Source: Floridanema evergladense (lineage in GTDB: Bacteria > Cyanobacteriota > Cyanobacteriia > Cyanobacteriales > Aerosakkonemataceae). Taken from it: a DNA stretch of 64,000 nt. Location of the stretch: assembly GCF_041929205.1 (NCBI RefSeq), contig NZ_JBHFNT010000073.1. The stretch is one strand, 5' to 3'. How positions within the stretch are numbered: the stretch's first letter is position 1; every line of letters begins with the position of its first letter. The position numbers and the translations under genes are program-made. Below, one piece after another: positions 1 through 9,600 of this stretch. Under the pieces are notes generated by a model that worked only from the letters and a program-made list of their open reading frames with translations, made no database searches and was not told where the DNA came from.

Positions 1-32
1 ATTAATCTCGTTCTATCCGCCACAACTTTCCC

Positions 33-932
33 ATGCGGCGCGACTCAATATTTTACAAAATCTTCCAACAGTCTCCCAGTTTACTGTTTGAGTTAATCGC
101 AACTCCACCGACAAATGCCAGTGCTTACCGTTTTGATTCAGTAGCAGTCAAAGAGCCAAAATTTGAGATAGATGGAGTATTTTTGCCCCCAGAGACTGAT
201 AGTACAAGGATAATCTACTTCTGCGAAGTTCAATTTCAGAAAGACGAAAGATTATATGAACGCTTATTTGGAGAAGCATTTTTATATTTCTATCGGAATC
301 GAGAGCGATATTCTAATTGGCAAGCAGTAGTAATTTATCCGACACGCAGTATTGAACAAAATGAGATTAGTCCTTACCAAGCATTGCTAAACTCAGAGCA
401 AGTACATCGAATTTACCTTCAGGAATTAGGTGAGATTCGGCAGTTACCTTTAGGAATAGCATTAATGGTACTGACGATTGTTGCAGAAGAACAAGCCGCA
501 GCAGAAGCGAGATATTTAATCGAACGCGCCCAAGAAGAAGTTAGAGAACCAGAAGCAAATCGAGCGATAATAGATACGATCGCCACGATCATGGTTTATA
601 AATTCATTGATTTAAGTCGGCAGGAGGTAGAAGCAATGTTGGGATTGCGGTTAGAAGAGAGTAGAGTTTATCGGGAAGCTAAAGAAGAAGGACGACTCGA
701 AGGACGGCAAGAAGGACGAATCGAAGGACGAATCGAAGGACAACTCGAAGGACAACAGCAGGAAGCAGTTAATTTGGTTGTCCGTCTTTTGTCGCGTCGC
801 TTCGGCAAGTTATCAGAAAAGCAAAGAAATCGCATTTCTAACTTAAGGTTATCTGTGTTGGAAGATTTGGGTGAAGCGTTATTGGATTTTAGTAGCTTGG
901 ATGATTTGTCAGTTTGGTTAGATGGACATTAG
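33..932 (+). CDS. Rpn/DUF2887-family putative PD-(D/E)XK nuclease-like protein
   Basis: A 299-residue protein beginning RRDSIFYKIFQ, the usual opening of the cyanobacterial DUF2887 (Rpn/transposase-like) family. A PD-(D/E)XK-like core is visible: D47 in FEIDGVF, then E65-x-Q67 in the strand IIYFCEVQFQ. A low-complexity run of GRxEG/GQxEG units follows at about residues 222-244, and the last 55 residues (LLSRRFG, RISNL, LEDLGEALLDF) look like the DUF4351 tail. The family is linked to recombination-promoting nucleases, but cyanobacterial members are mostly uncharacterised, so nuclease activity is inference. It stands alone on the + strand. Start chosen at the first ATG because it matches the family N-terminus. 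Confidence 0.75.
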   Translation: MRRDSIFYKIFQQSPSLLFELIATPPTNASAYRFDSVAVKEPKFEIDGVFLPPETDSTRIIYFCEVQFQKDERLYERLFGEAFLYFYRNRERYSNWQAVVIYPTRSIEQNEISPYQALLNSEQVHRIYLQELGEIRQLPLGIALMVLTIVAEEQAAAEARYLIERAQEEVREPEANRAIIDTIATIMVYKFIDLSRQEVEAMLGLRLEESRVYREAKEEGRLEGRQEGRIEGRIEGQLEGQQQEAVNLVVRLLSRRFGKLSEKQRNRISNLRLSVLEDLGEALLDFSSLDDLSVWLDGH

Positions 933-1045
933 ACTTTTGGTGAAAGTTCCCAACTGGAGATATAGAAAACAGGGAACTTTGAACAGTTTTTTGTTTTCGG
1001 AGTTCCCTGTTCCCCTACACTAAGTAGAATTAATCTGTTAATAGA

Positions 1046-1183
1046 ATGCGCGAACTCATCAAACGTTGGGATGTTTTAATTGCCGAATTAGATAAATTAA
1101 ATTTACGTCTAGAAGCAGAAAATAATCGCAGTTTTGAAGCAGCACGTCAAAGAGGAAATGCTAAACGAAAAGCTGCTCAATAG
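1046..1183 (+). CDS. Small basic helical protein of unknown function
   Basis: A 45-codon ORF, ATG to TAG, predicted to be one charged amphipathic helix rich in Leu, Glu, Arg and Lys (LIKRWDVLIAELDKLNLRL...). It lies 29 bases ahead of a GT2 gene on the same strand. No clear Shine-Dalgarno precedes it. Composition looks protein-like rather than random, but no family was recognised. It could be a short conserved cyanobacterial protein or a chance ORF. Confidence 0.4.
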   Translation: MRELIKRWDVLIAELDKLNLRLEAENNRSFEAARQRGNAKRKAAQ

Positions 1184-1212
1184 CGATCGATCTTCCCAAT
1201 CACTTAATTTGC

Positions 1213-2139
1213 ATGATTCAAGAACAACCTTTCGTTTCAGTTATCATTCCTGTCTTTAACGATGTAGTTGGGTTAAAGCGGTGTTTAGAAAGTTTAAAAA
1301 ACCAATCTTATCCTGAGAGTTTATATGAAATAATTGTGGTGGATAATGGTTCTAATGCCGAGCAAAATATTGCTGATGTTGTGGCAAATTATCAGCAAGC
1401 AATTTTAACTAATGAAAGTCAGCCTGGATCGTATTCGGCACGCAATAAAGGAATTTCTGTGGCTAAGGGAAGTGTGATTGCTTTTACTGATGCTGATTGT
1501 ATTCCGGCTACTGATTGGATTGAACAAGGTGTTAAAATACTACTAGAAAATCCCAAGTGTGGGTTTGTTGCTGGGAAGATTCAAACTTGTTTTAAAGAAC
1601 CAAATAAACCTAATTCTATAGAACTTTATGAAAGTCTTTGGTATCCGCTTCCGCAAAAAGAATTTGTGGAAAAACATCATTTCGGTGCAACAGCTAATGT
1701 GTTTACCTTTGTGAGTGTAATTCAGGAAGTAGGTGTATTTGATAGTAGTTTGAAATCAAATGGCGATCGCGAATGGGGACAGCGAGTTTATCATGCGGGA
1801 TATCATCCTTTATATGCTGAAGAAATCTGTGTTTCTCATCCAGCACGTAATTCCCTACCCCAACTTTATTCTAGAGCCAGAAGAATCATTGGTGGGCGCT
1901 ACGATTTACAACAAAAACAGGAAAGTTCTTTTCTCAAAAGTAACTTAATTTTCATGATTAATGTGGTGAAATATGCGATCGCGCCAATAGCCATGTTAGG
2001 ATTTAATCTACTTTTAGACAAACGATTAAAAACCCCGACGCAAAAAGTTCAAGTTTCCCTAGTAATGTTTTTTGTTTCTTATGTTTATGTGTGGGAAATG
2101 ATTCGCCTTAAAAGTGGCAAAACATCTCACAGAGGATAA
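1213..2139 (+). CDS. Family 2 glycosyltransferase
   Basis: A 308-residue GT-A fold enzyme. It shows the GT2 opening VSVIIPVFNDVVGLKRCLESL, the nucleotide-binding segment EIIVVDNGSN, and the metal-binding DADC at about residue 95. A hydrophobic C-terminal segment (residues about 245-295, including MINVVKYAIAPIAMLGFN and VSLVMFFVSYVYVW) suggests membrane association. The family transfers a sugar from a nucleotide-sugar donor, typically to a polysaccharide or lipid acceptor; donor and acceptor cannot be told from sequence. It is separate from the main polysaccharide loci but faces a membrane glycosyltransferase across a repeat-filled gap. Confidence 0.85.
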   Translation: MIQEQPFVSVIIPVFNDVVGLKRCLESLKNQSYPESLYEIIVVDNGSNAEQNIADVVANYQQAILTNESQPGSYSARNKGISVAKGSVIAFTDADCIPATDWIEQGVKILLENPKCGFVAGKIQTCFKEPNKPNSIELYESLWYPLPQKEFVEKHHFGATANVFTFVSVIQEVGVFDSSLKSNGDREWGQRVYHAGYHPLYAEEICVSHPARNSLPQLYSRARRIIGGRYDLQQKQESSFLKSNLIFMINVVKYAIAPIAMLGFNLLLDKRLKTPTQKVQVSLVMFFVSYVYVWEMIRLKSGKTSHRG

Positions 2140-2160
2140 AAAGGTTTTTGCGGTTAAAAC

Positions 2161-2249
2161 CTTGCATCAGGGGAGGTAGAACCTCCCAGATCCTCGTTCC
2201 CAGGTTGAACCTGGGAACGAAGAATGGAGGCTCTGCCTCTTGATGCAAG
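2161..2249. repeat. 89-bp dispersed element with 9-bp terminal inverted repeats
   Basis: The ends CTTGCATCA (2161-2169) and TGATGCAAG (2241-2249) are perfect inverted repeats. Inside are three nested hairpins: GGGAGGT/ACCTCCC (2171-2187), a 13-bp arm pair around TCGTTCCCAGGTT (2194-2220), and GAGGC/GCCTC. A second copy in the opposite orientation lies at 58277-58353 between hemN and chlE. The element is non-coding and looks like a REP/MITE-type sequence. Confidence 0.75.
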
Positions 2250-2262
2250 ATCTGAGTATAAA

Positions 2263-2327
2263 GTTTGTTGTGAGGACTTTAGTCCTACTTTGAAAGCAAA
2301 GAAAGGACTGAAGTCCTTACAACGAAC
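2263..2327. repeat. Inverted pair of a 25-bp dispersed repeat
   Basis: Two near-identical copies in opposite orientation: GTTTGTTGTGAGGACTTTAG (from 2263) and its complement ending CTTACAACGAAC (to 2327). A third copy is at 3910-3935, past the other end of the GT39 gene. The pair could form a long hairpin between the two convergent genes, so may also act as a terminator. Confidence 0.6.
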
Positions 2328-2329
2328 CA

Positions 2330-3853
2330 TCATTTCATCTGATAAAGATAGGTGAATGCACCAGGTTGATTGAAGTAATCTAGTTTTTGTCCAATGCGAT
2401 CGAGATGAAGCTTAACAAAAGGTTCCTTTTTTTTGTTTAATCCAGGAAACACAAACCATATCCGCTGTTTATTTTTTAATTGATTAGATTGATTTTTAAA
2501 TTGTTGCCAACCTTGCTCAGAAAACTTGTCTGCATTCACAAATTCACTCAAATAACCACGTGCAAAATCAGATTGAGAATAGCCATATTTTGGGGCATAA
2601 TATTCAAATTGATCTGCTGGCCCTCCATCACCTATATAAATTACATCTCCAGGCTTTTGATGAGTTTTAATGTATTCAATTATCGGGCGAATTTCATGTT
2701 TAGTTTCTGGATAAAATACAAAATTTCCGGCTCTAACTAAAGAGGGTACTATGAGTAAACAAGCCAAAGTAATTCCAGCAATAACGAAGTATTTTTGCTG
2801 CTTACTGTGATTGAGACGAGTCAGCAGAAAAGCTATTCCTTCAGCAATTACTAAGATAAAAAACGGGGCTAAAAACAAAATCAATCGTCCGCGAAAGGGA
2901 TATTTATGAAGATAAGTAGCTGCTAAGGTGGCAAAAACTGGAGACATTAAAATTATGAATTTGTTCGGTTTTTTCCTAATAAAAAATACGCAACCTATTA
3001 CAAATGCTAAAATTGCAATACCATCAAAGATTGTCGAAAATCCTAAAGGACGAGAAAAGAATCTGCCAAAAGAATCTAGCAACCAAATCAAGTCAAAAAT
3101 AGTATTGGGATATTCATCTCCCCAAGCATTTTGTAAACTGTTATTTTGCATGACTCTGGCTATTGTCAAAAAGTACATAGAACCAAAACTGATTAGCCAG
3201 AGCAAATAGGCAGGCAAACGGTTAATTAAAATTGCTTTTCTTTGTTGATTAGAAGTGAGTATTAGGTTGGCTGATTCAAGTCCTGCTAAAACAAAAATTG
3301 TGGGATGAGAAAACAAAATTGCTACTGCTCCTAAAATTCCAATTAACAAAATTCGCTGGATATTTAAAATTTGTGTCAGTAGCGGAATTAGCAATAAACA
3401 AAGCAATAAAGCAATCATGACATCGCTGGAATATTGCTTAACTTCAGTGGCATAATAAAGGGTGTATCTTAAGCAAGCAAATAGGATTATGGCTATTGGT
3501 AGAGCGATCGCAGATACCGCCCATTTTCCCAGTTTGTAAAAAGCAATTAGCGAAACAATTCCAGAAATTAAAGGAAATAATCTCAGCGAATATTCATTAT
3601 TTCCAAATATTTGGGTAAATAGTTTTTCTGTCCACAAAAAGCCAGGGGGAGCAGCTTGATTACGATCTAAAGGTTGGAGTAATTCTAAATAAGAGCGATT
3701 CACAATATTTAGCGCTAAACTTGCTTCATCTCCCCACAATGCTCGATTACTCAAATATTGGGATACTCGAATAAAGATGCCAAATATGATAATCAGCACA
3801 GTTAAATATTTCAGGAAATCAGAAATATTCTGTTTGTTAGATAAATTATTCAT
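2330..3853 (-). CDS. GT39/ArnT-type membrane glycosyltransferase
   Basis: A 507-residue polytopic membrane protein. After a short cytoplasmic N-terminus come a first membrane segment (YLTVLIIIFGIFIRV), then the first-loop signature LWGDEASLALN with the acidic D-E pair expected of GT-C enzymes, then QAAPPGFLW. About ten further hydrophobic segments follow, and a soluble C-terminal domain (about residues 385-507). The family (PMT/ArnT-like, GT39) uses polyprenyl-phosphate sugars on the outer face of the membrane. The acceptor is unknown. It is bracketed by copies of the GTTCGTTGTAAGGACTT repeat on both sides. The neighbouring GT2 gene suggests a surface-glycan role. Confidence 0.8.
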   Translation of the reverse strand: MNNLSNKQNISDFLKYLTVLIIIFGIFIRVSQYLSNRALWGDEASLALNIVNRSYLELLQPLDRNQAAPPGFLWTEKLFTQIFGNNEYSLRLFPLISGIVSLIAFYKLGKWAVSAIALPIAIILFACLRYTLYYATEVKQYSSDVMIALLLCLLLIPLLTQILNIQRILLIGILGAVAILFSHPTIFVLAGLESANLILTSNQQRKAILINRLPAYLLWLISFGSMYFLTIARVMQNNSLQNAWGDEYPNTIFDLIWLLDSFGRFFSRPLGFSTIFDGIAILAFVIGCVFFIRKKPNKFIILMSPVFATLAATYLHKYPFRGRLILFLAPFFILVIAEGIAFLLTRLNHSKQQKYFVIAGITLACLLIVPSLVRAGNFVFYPETKHEIRPIIEYIKTHQKPGDVIYIGDGGPADQFEYYAPKYGYSQSDFARGYLSEFVNADKFSEQGWQQFKNQSNQLKNKQRIWFVFPGLNKKKEPFVKLHLDRIGQKLDYFNQPGAFTYLYQMK

Positions 3854-3909
3854 TTTGTAAATAAAACAACTAAAGAGAGAATGAGCTTTATTATACAGTA
3901 GCGATTAGC

Positions 3910-3935
3910 AAAGGACTAAAGTCCTTACAACGAAC
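3910..3935. repeat. Third copy of the AAGGACT..AGTCCTT repeat
   Basis: AAAGGACTAAAGTCCTTACA... (3910-3935) matches the right arm of the pair at 2302-2327 with one or two substitutions, and itself contains the small palindrome AAGGACTaaAGTCCTT. Confidence 0.6.
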
Positions 3936-3939
3936 TTAA

Positions 3940-6585
3940 TTATTGCCAATTTCCTACTAAAACATAAGGTGCCCAGAAAAAGGGAAGCTGATATTTTTTA
4001 TCTTTTAAAATACTTAATTGAGCAAGTCTTAAAGCCTGTGCTTTTGTAACGCCTTCTTTGGCTAATTCTTGATAAAATTTTACCATTAATGCGGCAGTTG
4101 ATTCATCACTAACTCTCCATAAAGTTGCCAGAGTACTACGCGCACCTGCTCTTACTGCTACTCCTGCTAATCCTAAAGCTGCTCTATTATCTCCTGCTGC
4201 GGTTTCACAAGCACTAAAAACAAGTAATTCTATAGGAGGGGTTGTTTGTTGCTCTCTTACGCGCAATAATTGGTCTAAGTTTTTAACATTAATTTGACTA
4301 TTCCAAGCTAAAATAAATGTTTCTTCTGCTTGAGAGCTAAATTGTCCATGAGTTGCGAAATGTACAATTGGAAAAGTAGCTGAAGTTAATATTTTTTGTA
4401 AATTATTATCAGTAAATTGTTGATTTAAAAGTTCCTGTGCTGGTAAGAGAGACTTAATTTCTTGTAATTCCTGTTCCACGTTTGGTAAGGCGGGGAAATT
4501 TTGATTTGCTTCAGAAATGCCAGCTAATAATACTCGAAATTCTTCCCTTTTTATAGGTTGTGGTGGGAGTAATTGTAATCCAGGAGTTAAAGCAATACTA
4601 TACTTCTCGATTAAATATTTTTCACCATCGTATAAAGCAGCTAGAGAAATGTTTCGCAATAACCCATCAGAAACAAATACTAGGGTTTGAACGTTTTTCT
4701 GTTTTATTTCTGCTTCTATTGGTTGAATAATCCAATTATAAACTTCTTGGTAAAGTGGTAAAATTAATGTATTGTTGATAGGAGTTTCCATGCTTGTGCG
4801 TAATCTTTTTAGCGCCAATTCTACTTCGGTTTGGGGTTTTAAAGTAGTATAAAGGCGTAGGGGAGATTGAGGTAAGGCGAGAATAATTGCTAATCTATCT
4901 GGTAAAACAATTGTGTAAATTATGGCAGCATTTTGGTCTAATCGATCGATCTCTACGGGTTTAGTATCCAAACAAGCTTCCTGAAAAAAGTTATCTAATT
5001 CTGCTAATTGTAAAGATTCAATTACCGATCGCGCAATGCGTAAATTCTCTTGACTCGGTTCGGTTTGAATTGGTAATAATAAATCAACTAATTCTCGATA
5101 GACAGGTTCGACACTTTGCCGAAAAGAAAATTGCAAATCGGGATTACCAGGATTAATTGCAACTAAGTCATTTCGCAGAGATTTAAGAGTATCAATTGCT
5201 TGGGTATAAGAGGCGATCGCGCTTTGTTTATCACCTTGTTTTTTCAGCAATCTTCCTAATTGCCATTGCCAACGATAAGTAATTTCTGAAGCATTAACAG
5301 CTTGAGCTAAACTAAGAGCTTGTTGAGTTAAATTAGTGCTATCTTTAAACTGTTCAGTTAATTCATATAATCTACCTAAATTTCCTAAAGCATAAGATTC
5401 AGCTTGAGAATCTTGCAAATCTTTTGCTTCTTGAATTGCTTTTGCTAATAATAACGCCGACTCTTGAATATTCTGCTCTTTCTTCAGTTTTAGTAATGTT
5501 TCAGCTAAGTAAATTCGCGCATAAACTGATTTACGACTAGCTGGTAATTGATTAATATTAATTTCTTTTAATAAATCTTGAGCTTCAGTGAATTTACCGA
5601 GATCTACTAACAAACTCAATTGATTAATTTGCGCTTGCACTCGAATGATGGGTGAATTTGATGTTTCAATGGATTTTTGATAAGCGTTAATAGCTGTGGC
5701 AAATTCGGTTCTAGCAATTGATAAATTGTTAAGTTCTTCAGCTTTTTTGCCAGAAGCTCTGGCGGTATTTCCTAAACTGAAAAAGGTGGCGCTGATAGTT
5801 GAATTTATTTGTAACTCTTGCGCTATATTTAAACTTTTTTGCAGCACTTGTCGAGACTTTTCCAATTCCCCAATTGCTTGTAACGCATTACCTAAACTCA
5901 GTAAAGCTGTAGCTTTGATTAGAGAATTTGGTTGCTTGTCTAAAGAAATTTCTAGCTGTTCTAAAGTTTTTTGAGCGCGGCGATAAAGTCCTAAAGATTG
6001 TAGTGCTTGAGCAATGTTTATTTGACTGCCGATCGCACCTTCAGTATCGCCAATTTGGGAATAAATCGCAGTAGTTTGTTCCCAAGTTTTTATCGCCTGT
6101 TCCAATTTTCCCAAAGCTAATTGCAAATGACCTTGATTGTTCAAAGCTTGAGCTAAAATGAGTTGGGAATTTTTACTCGTTGGCAAATTGCGAATTAAAG
6201 ATAAACTAGAAGCGATCGCACTTTCTGCTTCTTGCCATTTCCCTAATTGCTGATAAGCAAAAGATAAATAACTCAAAGCTAAAGCTTCACCCTGTTTATT
6301 CCCAGAAACGCGAAAAGCAGAAACAGCTTTTTGCCAAAAATCCACCGCTTGCAAAAACTGTCCCCCTTGCAAAAACTCCTTACCCTGTTCTAACAATTGT
6401 TGGGGATTGGTGACTGGGGATTGGGGATGGGGGGTTGGGGATTGGGAAAGTTTTACGCTAGTTAAATTAGGGAAAGCTAACGAAATTCCGGCACTCAAAA
6501 AGGCAGTTACAAGAGTAATTACAACAAGAACTAACCATTTTTTGCTTAGTGCGATCGTCTTTCTCACATATCTTTTAACAAACAT
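3940..6585 (-). CDS. TPR-repeat CHAT-domain protein (caspase-like)
   Basis: An 881-residue protein. An N-terminal membrane anchor or signal segment (WLVLVVITLVTAFLSAGISLAF, residues about 18-40) is followed by a Ser/Pro-rich stretch encoded by a heptamer DNA repeat. TPR-like helical repeats run from about residue 65 to 480. The C-terminal CHAT domain (about 590-881) has a catalytic His in HFATHGQF (H746) and Cys in VFSACETAAGD (C793), the dyad of the caspase/separase clan. In other systems CHAT proteases are activated by partner proteins through their TPRs; the substrate here is unknown. It lies 103 bases downstream of the large secreted TpsA-like gene on the same strand, a pairing I associate with cyanobacterial two-partner secretion loci. 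Confidence 0.88.
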   Translation of the reverse strand: MFVKRYVRKTIALSKKWLVLVVITLVTAFLSAGISLAFPNLTSVKLSQSPTPHPQSPVTNPQQLLEQGKEFLQGGQFLQAVDFWQKAVSAFRVSGNKQGEALALSYLSFAYQQLGKWQEAESAIASSLSLIRNLPTSKNSQLILAQALNNQGHLQLALGKLEQAIKTWEQTTAIYSQIGDTEGAIGSQINIAQALQSLGLYRRAQKTLEQLEISLDKQPNSLIKATALLSLGNALQAIGELEKSRQVLQKSLNIAQELQINSTISATFFSLGNTARASGKKAEELNNLSIARTEFATAINAYQKSIETSNSPIIRVQAQINQLSLLVDLGKFTEAQDLLKEININQLPASRKSVYARIYLAETLLKLKKEQNIQESALLLAKAIQEAKDLQDSQAESYALGNLGRLYELTEQFKDSTNLTQQALSLAQAVNASEITYRWQWQLGRLLKKQGDKQSAIASYTQAIDTLKSLRNDLVAINPGNPDLQFSFRQSVEPVYRELVDLLLPIQTEPSQENLRIARSVIESLQLAELDNFFQEACLDTKPVEIDRLDQNAAIIYTIVLPDRLAIILALPQSPLRLYTTLKPQTEVELALKRLRTSMETPINNTLILPLYQEVYNWIIQPIEAEIKQKNVQTLVFVSDGLLRNISLAALYDGEKYLIEKYSIALTPGLQLLPPQPIKREEFRVLLAGISEANQNFPALPNVEQELQEIKSLLPAQELLNQQFTDNNLQKILTSATFPIVHFATHGQFSSQAEETFILAWNSQINVKNLDQLLRVREQQTTPPIELLVFSACETAAGDNRAALGLAGVAVRAGARSTLATLWRVSDESTAALMVKFYQELAKEGVTKAQALRLAQLSILKDKKYQLPFFWAPYVLVGNWQ
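6401..6446. repeat. Heptamer tandem repeat (TGGGGAT type) inside a coding region
   Basis: Degenerate tandem copies of GGGGATT/GGGGACT on the + strand. Read on the - strand in the CHAT gene it encodes SPTPHPQSPVTNP, a Pro/Ser linker just after the membrane segment. It is the same short tandem repeat class as at 14300 and 15480. Confidence 0.75.
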
Positions 6586-6627
6586 TTTATCCTCTTCCCT
6601 TCCCCTAATAAAACTAATTCTTTGTAG

Positions 6628-6654
6628 GGTGCGTTAACGCCAGTGTAACGCACC
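6628..6654. repeat. Palindromic GGTGCGTTA repeat
   Basis: Perfect 9-bp arms GGTGCGTTA/TAACGCACC with a 9-base spacer, in the 103-base gap between the TpsA-like gene and the CHAT gene. Related copies are at 25303-25329 and 47313-47364. It could form a hairpin in the shared transcript, but no T-tract follows it. Confidence 0.65.
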
Positions 6655-6688
6655 ATCTAGCTTAAATTTGTTGCTCAGCAATCTATCA

Positions 6689-9600
6689 TCACTGCTCAGG
6701 ACAATATTGAGAATTAAAAATCAATTTATGAGGTACTGCTTTCGCCGTGTTAGCAACAAGAACTACCTCACCATTAGCATTTTTTATCCATCCTTGAGCT
6801 TCTACAATTTCATCTTTACCATTTTCTTCTATTCTTCTGCTTCTTTGTTCTCCTTTGCCTTTACTTTCTTCTAAATTTATTGGTCGGAAATCTACCCAAG
6901 TCACATCATTTATAATCGGTTCATTAGGATTAGGTGGCAATCCACCTTTACCAGTCACAATAAATTCGCTTTGTTCTCCTTCACGACGACGACAAGTAGA
7001 AGCAACTAATTTAGTCGCATCAAATACTTCTACTTGTGGAACATCAGAAGATTGAGGTTCAATATATCCTTCTATAGACAAGTTACCACTAGCACTAATC
7101 ACGCTATTAGCAGACACAAATACTGCAACACCAAAATCATCAATAGGTTTAATAGTGATGTTACTACCACCATTGGGAGCATCCGCATCAGTTCTAATTT
7201 GACTGGCTTCCAAAAGAGCTAAAGTACGAGTGGCAATATCGATATTACCTTGTTGAGCATCTAAAGCTGAAGTGGCAGAAATTTGACTTTGACGGCGTAA
7301 TTGAATATCTCTACTTTGGATTCTAATATTTCCCCCCGCACCTTTTTCCGATTCAGCAGTCAAGTAACTTCGATTATCTAATAATAAACGACCAGCAACT
7401 ATATTCAAATCGCCTGGATCTCCTTTTGCTTGGTTGCTAACAATTGTTGACACTGAACCATCATTATTTAAGAAAAAGTTGTTTGTGTTTATTGTCACGC
7501 TTCCAGCATTTCCTTCGCCAAAAGTACCTGCACCTATTTGAGCTCCGTTACTAATAGTTAGCGAGTTACTGGTGACGCTAACACCACCCGCTTTACCTTC
7601 CGCACCCGCATTCACAATACTAAAGGCTCCACTGACATTATCATTGTTTACTACACCAATACCATCAAAAAGTACGCGATTTTTAGCCGTAATTGCTACC
7701 TGTCCCGCCTCACCTTTTCCTGAAGTACTCGCATTCAATTGAGCACCATTAGTAACAAACAACGAATTCGTAGTAATGTTGATATCTCCTGCTATACCAA
7801 TAGCATTTTCTCCTACTTCACTCCTAATTTCTGTAGGAGAACCAGCCTCAGTTTCACCATCAAGATTGATAGTATTAGCTTTAACAGTAATACTTCCTGC
7901 TTTACCTATACCTAAAGTACTAGCATCAATTCTTGCACCATTAGTCAAAGTTAAAGAATTAGTAGTAATCGTAATGTCATTTGCTTCGCCTTCAGCATTT
8001 TCGTCTACATATCCAAAAGCACCTGTAGGAGTTCTATCGTTGGCTTCCCCATCAAAAGAAACGCTATCACTGGCGTTAATCGTAATTTTTCCGGCTTTCC
8101 CTTTACCTGAAGTGCTGGCATTTAATAGCGCACCATTTGTTACTGTTAAAGTTTTGGTGTTAATCGTAATGCCTCTGCCATCGCCTATGCCACCTTCTTC
8201 TACACTACTCATGATAGAACTGTAAGATTGTTTACCTTTACCTTCACCATCAAGAAAAATACTATTAGCCTGAATTGTGATTTCTCCGGCTTTGCCAAAA
8301 CCAAACGTAGAAGCGGCTATTTGAGCACCATTGGTGATAGTTAAGGAATCAGTCGTAATATTAATATTCCCTGCTTCTCCTTCTCCTTTTGATTCTACAG
8401 TAGCAAAAATTCCACTAACAAAATTGTTGCCTTCGCCGTCTAGAGAAATACGATCGCTCGCTACAATCTTAATATCTCCAGCTTTACCTTTGCCAAATGT
8501 ATTCGCATTTATTTGAGCACCATTTGTTAAAGTCAATGATTTGGTATTAATCTCAATACCATTTGCTTCACCTTCGGCATTTTCACCCACAAATCCGAAA
8601 GCACCTGTAGAAGTTCCATTGCTGGCTTCCCCATCAAAAGAAACACTCTCACTAGCGTTAATTCTAATTTTTCCAGCTTTCCCTTTACCTAAAGTGCTGG
8701 CATTTAATAGCGCACCATTTGTTAATGTTAAAGTTTTGGTGTTAATCGTAATTCCACTACCATCGCCTATGCCACCTTCTTGTACACTGCTGACGATGGA
8801 ACTGTAAGATTGTTTACCTTTACCTTCACCATCAAGAGAGATATCATTAGCCTGAATTGTGATTTCTCCGGCTTTGCCAAAACCAAAAGTTGCAGCAGCT
8901 ATTTGAGCGCCGTTGGCAATAGTTAAAGAATTAGTCGTAATATTAATGTCCCCTGCTTTCCCTTCGCCATTTTGTTGCACATGAGCAAAAATTCCACTAA
9001 TAGAATTGCTGTTTTTGCTGTCAAGAGAAATGCGATCGCTCGCTATAATTTTAATATCCCCGGCTTTACCTTTGCCAAATGTACTCGCATTTATTTGAGC
9101 ACCATTGGTGATAGTTAAGGAATTAGTCGTAATATTAATATTCCCTGCTTCTCCTTCTCCTTTTGATTCTACAGTAGCAAAAATTCCACTAACAAAATTG
9201 CTGCCTTTACCTTCAAGAGAAATCCGATCGCTCGCTACAATCTTAATATCTCCGGCTTTACCTTTGCCTAAAGTATTGGCATTTATTTGAGCACCATTTG
9301 TTAATGTCAATGATTTGGTATTAATCTCAATACCATTTGCTTCACCTTCGGCATTTTCACCCACAAATCCGAAAGCACCTGTAGAAGTTCCATCGCTGGC
9401 TTCTCCATCAAAAGAAACACTATCACTAGCATTAATCCTAATTTTTCCAGCTTTACCTATACCTAAAGTGCTGGCATTTAATAGCGCACCATTTGTTAAT
9501 GTTAAAGTTTTGGTGTTAATTGTAATTCCACTACCATCGCCTATGCCATTTTTTCCTACACTGCTGATGATGGAACTGTAAGATGAACTACCCTCTCCAT

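Noticed and set aside
8042..9590. Regularly spaced repeats suggesting a CRISPR array
   Set aside because: The repeats are coding, longer than CRISPR repeats, with no unique spacers and no cas genes.
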